Source of the DNA: Gulosibacter sp. 10
Lineage (GTDB): Bacteria; Actinomycetota; Actinomycetes; Actinomycetales; Microbacteriaceae
Assembly: GCF_900163695.1 (NCBI RefSeq)
Contig: NZ_FUIC01000024.1
Location: 1-64,000, forward strand
DNA length: 64,000 nucleotides
Direction: 5' to 3'
Shown here: one piece after another, positions 52,772 through 61,329 of the stretch
Numbering within the stretch: position 1 is the first letter of the stretch
How the letters are laid out: each line of letters begins with the position of its first letter
Program-made: the position numbers and the translations under genes
The notes under the pieces: generated by a model
The model's input: only the letters and a program-made list of their open reading frames with translations
What the model was told of the DNA's origin: nothing
Databases searched by the model: none

Positions 52772-53944
52772 ATGGCAGACGAAACCTCGACTTCATCCTC
52801 GGGCGGTGCCGATGAGCAGTTGCCGGAGCACACGCTGCCGAGCGGTGCGAGTCTCGAGGGCGATGCGGATGACGCCGATGCCGAGAAGCGGGTATCCAGA
52901 CGAGGTCTGTTCACCGGCATCGGCATCGGCGCCGCGGTAGCGGCCGCCGGCGCCTTCGGGGGCTGGTGGTTCCTGGAGAGCCGTCGTCCGACCCCGATAG
53001 ATACGAGTGGTCTGACCGTGACGAACTCGTGGGCCGACCGGGAGCTGCTGATCACGTCGCCGAGCGGCGTGTGCGAGGCGCCGCTCGCGGTCGCCTATGA
53101 GAACGGTATTTTCGAACAGGCCGGGCTGAACGTCACTCTCAAGAAGACGGGGAGTGGGGAGAATATCGTGGAGGCGGTCGGGTCGGGGACGTACATCGCC
53201 TCGAACGGCATATTCTTCAATTATCTCGGACCGATTTACAACGGTACCCCGGTGAAGCTCTCCGGAGGACTGCACTACGGATGCCTGGACCTCTATACGC
53301 TCACCGACGGTCCGATCACGCAGGTTGCCGATCTCAAGGGGCGGAAGATCGGTGTGGATAACCTGCAAGGCTCGGCGACGAACTTCTTCTCGCTCGATCT
53401 GCTCGATGTAGGCATCAACTCCAGCCCCGATGCGGGTGAGGTCGAATGGGTGGTGATCGAGCAGACGCTGCTTCCCGAGGCGCTCAAGAGCGGGAGAGTC
53501 GACGCCGTCGCCACCAGCGGCGGCTTCCTTCCCATCATCGAAGCGGTGGAACAGGGCTGGGCGAAGGAGCTCTCGAACAACAACGGGCTCAGCCCGAACT
53601 CCGATCAGCCCTGCTGCGCAGTCGTGCTCAACAACACGTTCGTCGAGGAAGACCCGATCACCGCGGGCAAGCTCGTCACCGCCTGGGCGGAGGGATCTCG
53701 GTGGGTGGGCGCGAACTATCAGGAGACGGCGGAACTGATCTCGGACAAGGAATACGTGGCGGGGACGCCGGCGGAGATCATCCCGATCCTCGAAACGCTC
53801 ACCTTCGACCCCTCATCGATCGCGTTGAACGAGGTGCTGAAGCCCGGTATCGAGAAGTACATCAAGACCGGGTTCCTGCCTGCCGACACCGATGCGCAGG
53901 CGCTCGCCGATCAGGTATACGTCGACCTCGGACTCAAGTACTGA
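52772..53944 (+). CDS. ABC transporter substrate-binding protein, NMT1/SsuA type
   Basis: A 390-residue binding protein. A charged N-terminal extension of about 40 residues precedes VSRRGLFTGIGIGAAVAAAGAFGGWWF, a twin-Arg-like signal or signal anchor. The body is NMT1/THI5-like (CEAPLAVAYENGIFEQAGLNVTLKKTGSGENIVEAVGSG; DLKGRKIGVDNLQGSATNFFSLDLL; LPEALKSGRVDAV). A vicinal Cys pair in SDQPCCAVVLNNTF could contact a metal or form a disulfide. Such proteins usually bind sulfonates, nitrate or thiamine precursors, but the operon continues into YcnI and CopCD, pointing to a copper-related ligand (inference). Confidence 0.85.
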   Translation: MADETSTSSSGGADEQLPEHTLPSGASLEGDADDADAEKRVSRRGLFTGIGIGAAVAAAGAFGGWWFLESRRPTPIDTSGLTVTNSWADRELLITSPSGVCEAPLAVAYENGIFEQAGLNVTLKKTGSGENIVEAVGSGTYIASNGIFFNYLGPIYNGTPVKLSGGLHYGCLDLYTLTDGPITQVADLKGRKIGVDNLQGSATNFFSLDLLDVGINSSPDAGEVEWVVIEQTLLPEALKSGRVDAVATSGGFLPIIEAVEQGWAKELSNNNGLSPNSDQPCCAVVLNNTFVEEDPITAGKLVTAWAEGSRWVGANYQETAELISDKEYVAGTPAEIIPILETLTFDPSSIALNEVLKPGIEKYIKTGFLPADTDAQALADQVYVDLGLKY

Positions 53945-53957
53945 GGGGGCGGGCCAT

Positions 53958-55073
53958 ATGACGAACTCCACCGACACGGCGGCGCCCGCCCCGCTTGCGA
54001 TTCCAGGTTCGCGAGTACCGCCGACCGATTCGACGTCCGAGGGCCGGGCGCGCATCGGCGCGGCGCTCGCGAGAGCGATCGACCCGGTGCGGATCAAGCC
54101 CGCGGTCGTGGCCCTGGGCATCCTCTCATGGATCGCGGTGGCGGCCATCTCCGCGTTCGTCTCCGATCATCCAGAGCTGCCGCTCAGGGATGCGCAGTAC
54201 ATCGCCGAGGCGAATCCCGCCTCGATCGTCATCGCACTGGTGGTGGCGGTGATCTGGACCGGGCTGTGGGCGCTCTCGTACAGCAGTACGCGCGTCGGGG
54301 CCTGGGCATACTCCCGCGTGGCGAGCGGCGCGGCCTGGCTGCTCGGCTCGGGCGTGTTCTTCGTGTTCTGGATCTTCAGCACCTCGAAGACGCTCCTGCT
54401 CCAGCCGCCCTATCTGATTGCCCCGCAGGAGATCCTCGAACGGCTGTGGGATACGCGCCTGGTGCTCGGCGAGAGCGTGGTGAACTCGCTCGTGCTGGTC
54501 TCGACGGGCATCGTCCTCGGCGTGATCGCGGGACTTGCGACCGGAATCACGATCGGCTGGTACCAGGCGGCGAACTATTGGGTGCACCCTATCCTGGTCT
54601 TCATCGGCCCCGTGCCGGCGCTGGCCTGGGTCCCCATCGTGTTCGTGCTCTCGCCGAGCTCGTTCGCCGGTGCGGTGTTCATGATCGCGTTGAGCGTGTG
54701 GTTCCCGATCTCGGTGCTCACCAGGGCGGGAATCCTCAGCGTTCCGCGATCGTATTTCGACGTCGCGCAGACGCTGGGCGCGAAGAGCTGGTTCCTCGTA
54801 TGGAAGATCAGTCTGCCCGCCGCTCTGCCGAGCATCTTCACGGGTGCGTTCATGGCGCTGGGCAGCGCGTTCGCGACGCTGGTGGTCGCCGAGAACTTCG
54901 GCGTCAACTCGGGCCTGGGCTGGTACTTGAACTGGAAGAAGAGCTTCGGCGACTACCCGGGGCTGTACGCGGGCATCGTCGTACTCATCGTGCTCTGCGG
55001 CCTGGCGCTGACCCTGCTGTTCCGCATCCGCAATCATGTGCTGCGCTGGGAGAAGGGGCTGACCAGATGGTGA
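53958..55073 (+). CDS. ABC transporter permease, SsuC/TauC type
   Basis: A 371-residue membrane protein. Two to three extra N-terminal helices (about 50-160) precede the standard BPD_transp_1 domain: VNSLVLVSTGIVLGVIAGLATGITIG, IGPVPALAWVPIVFVLSPSSFA and the coupling-loop motif FDVAQTLGAKSWFLVWKISLPAALPSIFTGAFMALGSAF. Starts 13 bp after the binding protein gene (GAGGGGG upstream) and overlaps the ATPase gene by 7 bp. The N-terminal extension makes it longer than usual (about 250-280 residues). Confidence 0.9.
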   Translation: MTNSTDTAAPAPLAIPGSRVPPTDSTSEGRARIGAALARAIDPVRIKPAVVALGILSWIAVAAISAFVSDHPELPLRDAQYIAEANPASIVIALVVAVIWTGLWALSYSSTRVGAWAYSRVASGAAWLLGSGVFFVFWIFSTSKTLLLQPPYLIAPQEILERLWDTRLVLGESVVNSLVLVSTGIVLGVIAGLATGITIGWYQAANYWVHPILVFIGPVPALAWVPIVFVLSPSSFAGAVFMIALSVWFPISVLTRAGILSVPRSYFDVAQTLGAKSWFLVWKISLPAALPSIFTGAFMALGSAFATLVVAENFGVNSGLGWYLNWKKSFGDYPGLYAGIVVLIVLCGLALTLLFRIRNHVLRWEKGLTRW

Positions 55074-55897
55074 CCGAACCGAGCGGGCGCCGCCCGGCTC
55101 CCGAATCCCCGACCGCGGCCTCTCCGGCCGGGGCGGCGATCGATATCCTCGATGCCACGCAGGCCTTCCGCAGCGGCGGCGGCGATCTGCTCGTGCTCGA
55201 CGACGTCTCGATCTCGATCGCTCCGGGCGAGTTTGTCGCGCTCGTCGGCCCGAGCGGCAGCGGGAAGTCGACGCTGCTGCGACTTGTCGCGGGGCTGGAC
55301 GAACCGCTTTTCGGGAAGGTGTACGTCGACGGCAGAACGGTGACCGGGCCCGACCCCAGCCGCGCGCTCGTGTTCCAGGATCCGACGCTCTTCCCGTGGC
55401 GCACTGTTCGCCAGAACGTGGCAACAGGACCGCAGGCGCTCGGCATGCTCGGCAATTCGCAGCGGAGGATCGACGACGTGCTGCGGCTCGTGCATCTCGC
55501 AGACTTCGCCGATGCCTGGCCATCGCAGCTCTCGGGCGGTATGGCGCAGCGCACCGCCCTCGCGCGTGCGCTGGTCAACGATCCGTCGGTGCTGCTGCTC
55601 GACGAGCCGCTGGGCAAGCTCGATGCGCTGACTCGCCGTCATCTGCAGGGCGAACTGCTCTCGTTGTGGGAGGAGCGACGCTACACGGCACTCCTCGTCA
55701 CGCATGACGTGAGCGAGGCGCTCGTGCTCGCGGACCGAGTGATCGTGTTCTCCCCGCGGCCGGCGCGGGTGCGCGAGGTCGTCGAGGTCGGGCTCGACCG
55801 TCCGCGGGATCAGGCCTCGCCCGAGTTCGTGCGGTTGCGCGAAGCGATCCTCGCGCTGCTGGACGAGGACCAGGCGAATGAAGCGGAACGCGCGTAA
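55067..55897 (+). CDS. ABC transporter ATP-binding protein, SsuB/TauB type
   Basis: A 276-residue ATPase: Walker A GPSGSGKST, Q-loop FQDPTLFPWRTV, signature LSGGMAQRTALARAL, Walker B LLLDEPLGKLD and switch His VTHDVSEAL. The LFPWRTV motif after the Q-loop is typical of nitrate/sulfonate/taurine uptake ATPases. The start ATG 55067 overlaps the permease stop. It is followed 35 bp later by the YcnI gene. Confidence 0.92.
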   Translation: MVTEPSGRRPAPESPTAASPAGAAIDILDATQAFRSGGGDLLVLDDVSISIAPGEFVALVGPSGSGKSTLLRLVAGLDEPLFGKVYVDGRTVTGPDPSRALVFQDPTLFPWRTVRQNVATGPQALGMLGNSQRRIDDVLRLVHLADFADAWPSQLSGGMAQRTALARALVNDPSVLLLDEPLGKLDALTRRHLQGELLSLWEERRYTALLVTHDVSEALVLADRVIVFSPRPARVREVVEVGLDRPRDQASPEFVRLREAILALLDEDQANEAERA

Positions 55898-55932
55898 ACG
55901 CGCAGCCACCACCTATTCGAAAGGCTGAAGAA

Positions 55933-56643
55933 GTGTCTCGATACCGTACCCTGCGTTTGCGCGTCCCCCATGCGGCGGCCGCCGTGATCCTCTCCGTCGT
56001 ACTGCTCTTCGCGGGGGCCACGGCAGGCCACGCGCATGTCACCGTCGAAGCATCGAGCACCGAGGCGGGATCCTGGGCCGTGCTGACCTTCAAGGTGCCG
56101 ACGGAATCCGACACCGCCTCCACGACGGGATTGCGCGTGCAACTGCCCGTCGATGCGCCGCTGCTGTCCGCGCAGACGCAGCCGGTGCCCGGCTGGGAGG
56201 CCGAGGTGGTGCGCAGCGAACTCCCCGAGCCCGTAACGGACGACCACGGCAACACCATCACCGAGGCGCCGACCGAGATCATCTGGACGGCCACGGGGGA
56301 AGGCCTTGCACCGAGCGAATTCGGCGAGTTCAAAGTATCGGTCGGCCCCTTGCCCGAATCGGGCACCCTGCATCTGCCCGCCGTGCAGGTCTACTCCGAC
56401 GGCGAAGAGGTCGACTGGGTGCAGCAGGCCTCCGCGGGGACGGAGGCGGATCGCCCGGCGCCGAGCATTGAGATCACCCCGGCGACGCCCGATGGCGATC
56501 AGGACGCCGCCGTGGACGCCGCGCAGCCCGAGGAAGCCGGATCGCAGAACTTCCTGGGGTGGGCATCACTCGCCGTCGCGGTGCTCGCGGTGCTGCTCGC
56601 CGGGGTCGCACTGCTGCGCAGGCCTCGCGTGCGCGACGCATGA
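55933..56643 (+). CDS. ycnI: YcnI-family copper-binding membrane-anchored protein
   Basis: A 236-residue exported protein of the YcnI/DUF1775 family. A signal peptide ends at about residue 33 (AGATAGHA-H), leaving His at or near the mature N terminus (HVTVEASS), the known copper ligand; the Trp of the family site is likely in the later EIIWTATG or VDWVQQ segment. A C-terminal membrane helix (WASLAVAVLAVLLAGVALL) followed by RRPRVR anchors it outside the cell. GTG start with GAAAGGCTGAAG upstream. The stop overlaps the CopCD start. Confidence 0.88.
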   Translation: MSRYRTLRLRVPHAAAAVILSVVLLFAGATAGHAHVTVEASSTEAGSWAVLTFKVPTESDTASTTGLRVQLPVDAPLLSAQTQPVPGWEAEVVRSELPEPVTDDHGNTITEAPTEIIWTATGEGLAPSEFGEFKVSVGPLPESGTLHLPAVQVYSDGEEVDWVQQASAGTEADRPAPSIEITPATPDGDQDAAVDAAQPEEAGSQNFLGWASLAVAVLAVLLAGVALLRRPRVRDA

Positions 56644-58346
56644 GCGGCCGCAGCACGTCGTCTCGTCGAAGTACCGCCGCCGCGCTGCTGTTCGTGGCGG
56701 CGGTGCTCGGCGTGCTCGTCGCGCTGCAGCTCCTTCCCGGCCAGCGGCCGGCTCCGGTTTCGGCGCACGCCAATATCGTCTCCACCTCGCCCGAGCACGG
56801 CGCCGAGCTCGACGAGCCGCCCGCCGAGGTCGTGGTCGTGTACGACGAACCGGTCACATTCGGCCCGTACGCCGATGCGGCGACCGTGGTCAACCTGGAG
56901 GGCGAGCGCTTCGACGCGGGGCCGGCTCGACTCGATGAGAGCCGTACACGGCTCACGATCCCGATCCAGGCGGATCTGCCCGAGGACGCGTACATCGCGA
57001 GCTGGCGCGTGGTATCGGCGGACACCCACCCGGTGGGCGGATCCCTGCAGTTCGGATACGGGGTGCCCGCGAGCGTGCTGGCGCCGTCCGAGCCCGAGGA
57101 GCCGAGCTCGGCGCTGACCCTCGCGGTGGGACTCGTCAAGGGAGTGCTCTATCTGGGGCTGGTGATCGCGTTCGGGGTGCCGGCGGCTGCGGCCGTGCTC
57201 GGCGTGTCCGAAGCAGGGCGGAAGCGCATTCGCACGGGGACGGTGCTCGGTTTTGCCGTCATCGCCCTCGCAAGCCTTCTGCAGCTCGTCACGCAGTTCC
57301 TCTGGTTGCGATCCAGCGGAGGGATGCAGGGCGAGGCGGCACTGGCCGATGTCCTGGAATTCGCCCGTTCCGAATACGCGATGCCGGTCTGGGTGCGTAT
57401 GGCGCTGCTCGGCGCCACGCTGCTGGCGTCGAAGGGTGGGAGCGAGCGTCGCCGTCTCATCGTGCTGCTCTCCGGAGGTGCGGCGGCGCTCGTGACCGTG
57501 GTGCTGAACGGTCACGGCGGCGGTTCCCCGGTGGCCCTCATCAGCACGGTGCTGCATGCCGCGGCGGCGACGGCCTGGCTGGGAGGGCTCGTCTCATTGG
57601 CCGTGCTGATGCTGCGCCGAAGGCTGAGCGAAGACGGCTTCCGTCGTATGGGGCGATGGTCCCTCTACGCGACCATCTGCGTCGCCGTGCTGCTCGCTTC
57701 GGGGATGCTGCAGAGCGTCGACGCAGTCCGGTATCCGCAGGCGCTCTTCGAGACGACGTATGGATGGATCCTGCTCGCTAAACTCGGGCTCGTCGCGTTC
57801 GCGCTGCTGCTCGGCGGCCTCGGATGGCGCTGGGTGCGCCGGGTGTCGCGGGACAACCCGGATGGTCGGCCCGCGCCGGGGCAGACCGCCCGCCTGCGAA
57901 GGCGGGTGCGCTGGGAGGCGGGCGCGGCGGCGGCAGCGATCGTGGTTTCGGGGTTGTTGTCCTCGCTCGAGCCGGCCGGCGACGAGTGGGCTCCGCTCGC
58001 CCTACAGGAGGCCGAGATCGGCCCGTATCACGTGACCGTGCAGATCGCCCCGGCCCGACTGGGCCCTCAGACGTTCAAGGTCACCGTGCTGCCGCTCGAT
58101 CCCGCGCAGCCGAACCCGCCCGAGCTGGGCGTGACGCTGCAGCAGGTCGACGGCGTGCTGGGCGACCTGCCCGTGGAGTTTCCCTACCGGCTGCCCGCGC
58201 CGCTGTCCCCGGGGGAGGCCGTGCCGGTCACGTTCACGAGCGCGGCCGTCAATGTGCCCGAGACCGGCGAGTGGGAGGGCACGATCACCCTGGTGGTGGA
58301 TCGTCTGGAGCAATATTCCGGCACTGTCCGGTACGAAGTCCGCTGA
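56640..58346 (+). CDS. CopC-CopD fusion, copper resistance/import protein
   Basis: A 568-residue fusion. A signal peptide (about 1-42) is followed by a CopC domain that starts with AHANIVSTSPEHGAELDEPP (His ligand) and ends with SADTHPVGGSLQFGYGV (Asp-x-His copper site); then a CopD-type membrane domain of eight helices (residues 150-440) and an extracytoplasmic C-terminal beta domain (VTVQIAPARLGPQTFKVTVLPLD). CopC binds Cu(II) and CopD moves it into the cell. ATG overlaps the YcnI stop (ATGA), so the two are translationally coupled. Confidence 0.9.
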   Translation: MSGRSTSSRRSTAAALLFVAAVLGVLVALQLLPGQRPAPVSAHANIVSTSPEHGAELDEPPAEVVVVYDEPVTFGPYADAATVVNLEGERFDAGPARLDESRTRLTIPIQADLPEDAYIASWRVVSADTHPVGGSLQFGYGVPASVLAPSEPEEPSSALTLAVGLVKGVLYLGLVIAFGVPAAAAVLGVSEAGRKRIRTGTVLGFAVIALASLLQLVTQFLWLRSSGGMQGEAALADVLEFARSEYAMPVWVRMALLGATLLASKGGSERRRLIVLLSGGAAALVTVVLNGHGGGSPVALISTVLHAAAATAWLGGLVSLAVLMLRRRLSEDGFRRMGRWSLYATICVAVLLASGMLQSVDAVRYPQALFETTYGWILLAKLGLVAFALLLGGLGWRWVRRVSRDNPDGRPAPGQTARLRRRVRWEAGAAAAAIVVSGLLSSLEPAGDEWAPLALQEAEIGPYHVTVQIAPARLGPQTFKVTVLPLDPAQPNPPELGVTLQQVDGVLGDLPVEFPYRLPAPLSPGEAVPVTFTSAAVNVPETGEWEGTITLVVDRLEQYSGTVRYEVR

Positions 58347-58380
58347 GGCGGATGCGCCGCCACGGCGGCGGGAGGCCGGA

Positions 58381-59709
58381 TCAGCTGCCCCAGCGTTCGC
58401 GTTCGTTCGCGTGGGTGGGCAGATAGGCGCCGGGGATGAAATGGGTGTCGTAGAACTCGGTATCGAGATGCTGCGCCTGCAGGTAGTTCTGGATCCAGAC
58501 GCTCGGCACTGTCCCCGGGAACTTGCCGAAGGCGCTGTCGATGTACTCGGCCTGGACGGTGATGAGGTCGACGAGCCGGTCGTCGAAGGGCGCGGCGGCG
58601 GCGCGGACCCCGGTGCTGTCCTTCCAAGGGCCGGGCGTCGCCGGATGGAACGGCCCGCCCGGGCCGAACTTGCGCTCGACCAGCGCTTCGACAGCGCCTC
58701 GCATGGAGCCGAAATGCGGGCGGGTGAGGCTCTCGAAGAGGCCTTCGCGGCCGGTGGGATTCGGGATCGACCAGCGGTCGTCCTCGTCGTAGCGGAAACC
58801 GAGTCCGGGAACCCTCGGGTCGCCCGATGCGCCGAGCACGGAGAGCCGGTCGAGGCCGTCGAAGCTCCACCCTCCCAGGCCGATGGCGCCGAGCGCGAGG
58901 TGGCCTGCATAGGTCGAGGTCATCAGCTCGGCGCTCGCCTCGGCCAGCGAGTACTGTTCGACGAAGCTCAGCGGCTGCGGGTCGCCCCAGTGCGCGAGGG
59001 TGTCCGCGAAGCGTTCGAGCCCGGGGATCTCGCGTCCGTTGATGTCGTCATAGACGACGTATCCGTTCTGTGCGAAGAACGCGATGTTCAGCAGCGTCTG
59101 CTGGGCGAGATCCGCGACGGGAATGACGAGCAGGGAGCCCGGATGATTGCCGATCCAGGTGTTGTGCCCCTCGAAGTACGGCTGCTCACGGGGGAGGAAG
59201 AGCCGCTGATCTCCGATGCGCACGACCCGGGTGAGGAGCTCGTTGAGCGCGTCCTGCACGGCGTCGCCGCTGTCGAAGGTCTGTGCGTTCAGCCGGTTCG
59301 TGAAGGCGCCGTCCCTGGTGGGGAGGTAATAGGTGCCGGAGTCGTCGGTGAAGAAGAACTGCGTGGTGTGGAAACCGGCTGCCGACGGGAAGGTGCGGCC
59401 GATCGCCGAGCCCGAATAGTTGGGCAGCTGCGGGGCGTAGCCGGGGTGCCGCGTGATCGCGTGGTGCCAGCCCGTCTGTCCTGCGGTCGTGGCGAGCACC
59501 AGTGCGCGTTGCAGAGAGGTCAGCGGTCGGGCCGGCTGCCTGCTCTTGAACGCGAGCACGCCGTCCGGGATCTCGCCGCCCGCGGGGAACCGCCGCGACC
59601 GGCGCCCGAAGAGCGCCGAGTACAGAGGGAAGCCGGCGAGCTCGGCGAGTGCTGCGCGTTCGCGGTCGTCGAGCTCGATCGCCGGGATGCCGTTCTTGAA
59701 ACTCGTCAT
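58381..59709 (-). CDS. Unknown protein with weak nitroreductase/SagB-like features
   Basis: A 442-residue protein that I do not recognise as a named family. The N-terminal half has RRSRRFPAGGEIPDGVLAF, LATTAGQTGW, GRTFPSAAGFHTTQFFFTDDSGTYYL, and the C-terminal half AGHLALGAIGLGGWSFDGL. The order (Arg-Ser-x-Arg-x-Phe, later PSA-G-H, then NLxLxAxxLGLG-like) recalls FMN nitroreductase-fold proteins of the SagB type, but motifs are too loose to be sure. No signal peptide or membrane helix. The start is ATG 59709. Convergent with CopCD and divergent from the aldo-keto reductase; no clear operon. Confidence 0.7.
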   Translation of the reverse strand: MTSFKNGIPAIELDDRERAALAELAGFPLYSALFGRRSRRFPAGGEIPDGVLAFKSRQPARPLTSLQRALVLATTAGQTGWHHAITRHPGYAPQLPNYSGSAIGRTFPSAAGFHTTQFFFTDDSGTYYLPTRDGAFTNRLNAQTFDSGDAVQDALNELLTRVVRIGDQRLFLPREQPYFEGHNTWIGNHPGSLLVIPVADLAQQTLLNIAFFAQNGYVVYDDINGREIPGLERFADTLAHWGDPQPLSFVEQYSLAEASAELMTSTYAGHLALGAIGLGGWSFDGLDRLSVLGASGDPRVPGLGFRYDEDDRWSIPNPTGREGLFESLTRPHFGSMRGAVEALVERKFGPGGPFHPATPGPWKDSTGVRAAAAPFDDRLVDLITVQAEYIDSAFGKFPGTVPSVWIQNYLQAQHLDTEFYDTHFIPGAYLPTHANERERWGS

Positions 59710-59932
59710 GGGCCCAGTCAACGGGGATGCCGGACCCGAGTGCAACGATGTGGCGAAGCATTACGCCGCGTTGCCTGCCCGCGACGGCAGCCGCAGCAGG
59801 GCCCCGGGCTCCCGGCACCGGGCCGGCAGACGAGCGGCGCCCGGCCGAGCCGCTGTCCCGGCGAGCCGTGGCGGCCGCGCCTGCGTGTTCCGGCATGTGA
59901 CGGCGGGTGTTCTCGAGGCGGGCTGCGAAGGC

Positions 59933-59938
59933 TACTGT
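59933..59938 (+). promoter_or_regulatory. -10 element of leaderless aldo-keto reductase gene
   Basis: TACTGT, spacer GCACTC, ATG 59945; no ribosome-binding site. Confidence 0.55.
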
Positions 59939-59944
59939 GCACTC

Positions 59945-60979
59945 ATGGCAGGCCGCACGAGATCTTCGTTCCGCACTTCGTCCATCGACGACCGTGTCGA
60001 GTTGGGGCCCGGCCTCGTCGTGCCGCCGCAGGGCTACGGCGCGATGTCGCTCACCGATATCTACGGCGCGGTCGATGAGAAGGATGCGCTCGCGACGCTC
60101 GCGCACGCCGTCGACGCCGGCGCGACGCTCATCGATACGGCGAACATCTACGGGGACGGTCGCAGCGAGCGCATCATCTCGCGTCTGCTCGCGTCGCGTC
60201 GCGATGAGGTGCAGGTGGCGACGAAAGTCGGCATCGTTCCTTCGGGAACGCCGGGGAAGCGGAAAGCGTCGAATGACCGGCGTCATATCCGCGAGCAGAT
60301 CGATCTCAGCCTCCGGCGTCTCGGCACCGACCACGTCGACCTGTACTACCTGCACCGCATCGATCCCGAAGTCCCGATCGAGGAATCGGTCGGGACGTTG
60401 GCCGAACTCGTCGACGAGGGAAAGATCCGCCATATCGGCCTCTCCGAGGCCACCGGGGACGAATTGCGCCGCGCCTCGGCGGTGCACCCGATCGCGGCCG
60501 TCCAGTCGGAGTGGAACATCATCAGCCGCGACGTCGAGCCGGGGGTCGTCCCGGCGGCGCGCGAGCTCGGCATCGCCTTCGTCGCCTACTCGCCGTTGAG
60601 CCGCCAGTGGCTGACGGGGCGTTACGACCCGACGAGGTGCGAGGAGGGCGACAGCCGTCCGCAGATCTTCCCCCGGTTCGCACCCGAGGCGCTGCGAGCC
60701 AATCAGCCCGTGCTGGAAGAAGTGCTCGCCGTCGCCCGCGAGCTCGATGCATCCCCCGCGCAGGTGGCGCTCGCGTGGGTGCACGGCAAGGCGGCCGAAC
60801 TCGAGCTGCCGGTGGTGACGATTCCGGGAACTCGCCTTCCGGAGCGCGTGGACGAGAACATCGCCGCACTCGGCATCGCGCTTCAGCAGGTGCACCTCGG
60901 GCGGCTCGAACCGCTCGCGGATCGCATCGAAGGCTCGCGCTCCTTCGACCCGGCGTGGATCTCGTCGGGGCGCGAGTAG
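59945..60979 (+). CDS. Aldo/keto reductase
   Basis: A 344-residue (alpha/beta)8-barrel NADPH oxidoreductase related to the YakC/AKR13 group. The catalytic tetrad is visible: Asp and Tyr in TLIDTANIYGDGRSE, Lys in VATKVGI, His in DLYYLHRID. The C-terminal VTIPGTRLPERVDENIAALG binds the cofactor. It starts leaderless and is followed by a 350-bp gap with no supported gene. The substrate is unknown; such enzymes often detoxify aldehydes. Confidence 0.9.
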   Translation: MAGRTRSSFRTSSIDDRVELGPGLVVPPQGYGAMSLTDIYGAVDEKDALATLAHAVDAGATLIDTANIYGDGRSERIISRLLASRRDEVQVATKVGIVPSGTPGKRKASNDRRHIREQIDLSLRRLGTDHVDLYYLHRIDPEVPIEESVGTLAELVDEGKIRHIGLSEATGDELRRASAVHPIAAVQSEWNIISRDVEPGVVPAARELGIAFVAYSPLSRQWLTGRYDPTRCEEGDSRPQIFPRFAPEALRANQPVLEEVLAVARELDASPAQVALAWVHGKAAELELPVVTIPGTRLPERVDENIAALGIALQQVHLGRLEPLADRIEGSRSFDPAWISSGRE

Positions 60980-61216
60980 CGCTCCGAGCACGGACGCGCA
61001 GTCGGGGGCGGAGTTCGCCGCGGCACCGTTCGCGTGCATGACTTCGGCGCCTTCCGCGCGACGCTGAGGAGGAGCGTGCCCGAGGCGTCCGTGGACTGCG
61101 CCCGCAGTCCTCCTCGGCCGGTCCGGCGACTCTGCGCGCGATGGCGAGCGGGGATGCCTGCCGGGCATCGACGAAGCGGCGGCAGTGTGTGCGCAGGGTC
61201 GAGGGCCGTCGCGGCC
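60980..61216. other. Non-coding stretch, nothing recognised
   Basis: Short overlapping frames here (for example 61034-61243 on the plus strand) give Arg/Ala/Ser-rich translations without motifs. It may be a decayed gene, but I cannot identify one. Confidence 0.4.
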
Positions 61217-61261
61217 ACATGTACGCATAAGAACGCTACTTGACAGCTTATCCGTACATGT
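61217..61261. promoter_or_regulatory. Long inverted repeat operator with -35 element
   Basis: ACATGTACGCATAAG (61217-61231) and CTTATCCGTACATGT (61247-61261) are complementary at 14 of 15 positions, with a 15-bp spacer containing TTGACA (61240-61245), a consensus -35. This is a probable operator-promoter of the transporter-IolB-GntR operon, likely bound by the GntR regulator at 63724. Confidence 0.65.
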
Positions 61262-61329
61262 GTGAGCATCGTCAGCGTGATCGCCGCTCCGGGGGGATCA
61301 GTGACCTTTTCTTGAACGAAGGAGTTCAG

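Noticed and set aside
61034-61243. A 69-codon plus-strand frame before the MHS transporter
   Set aside because: Arg-rich, without motif or ribosome-binding site, and it runs through the left arm of the operator.
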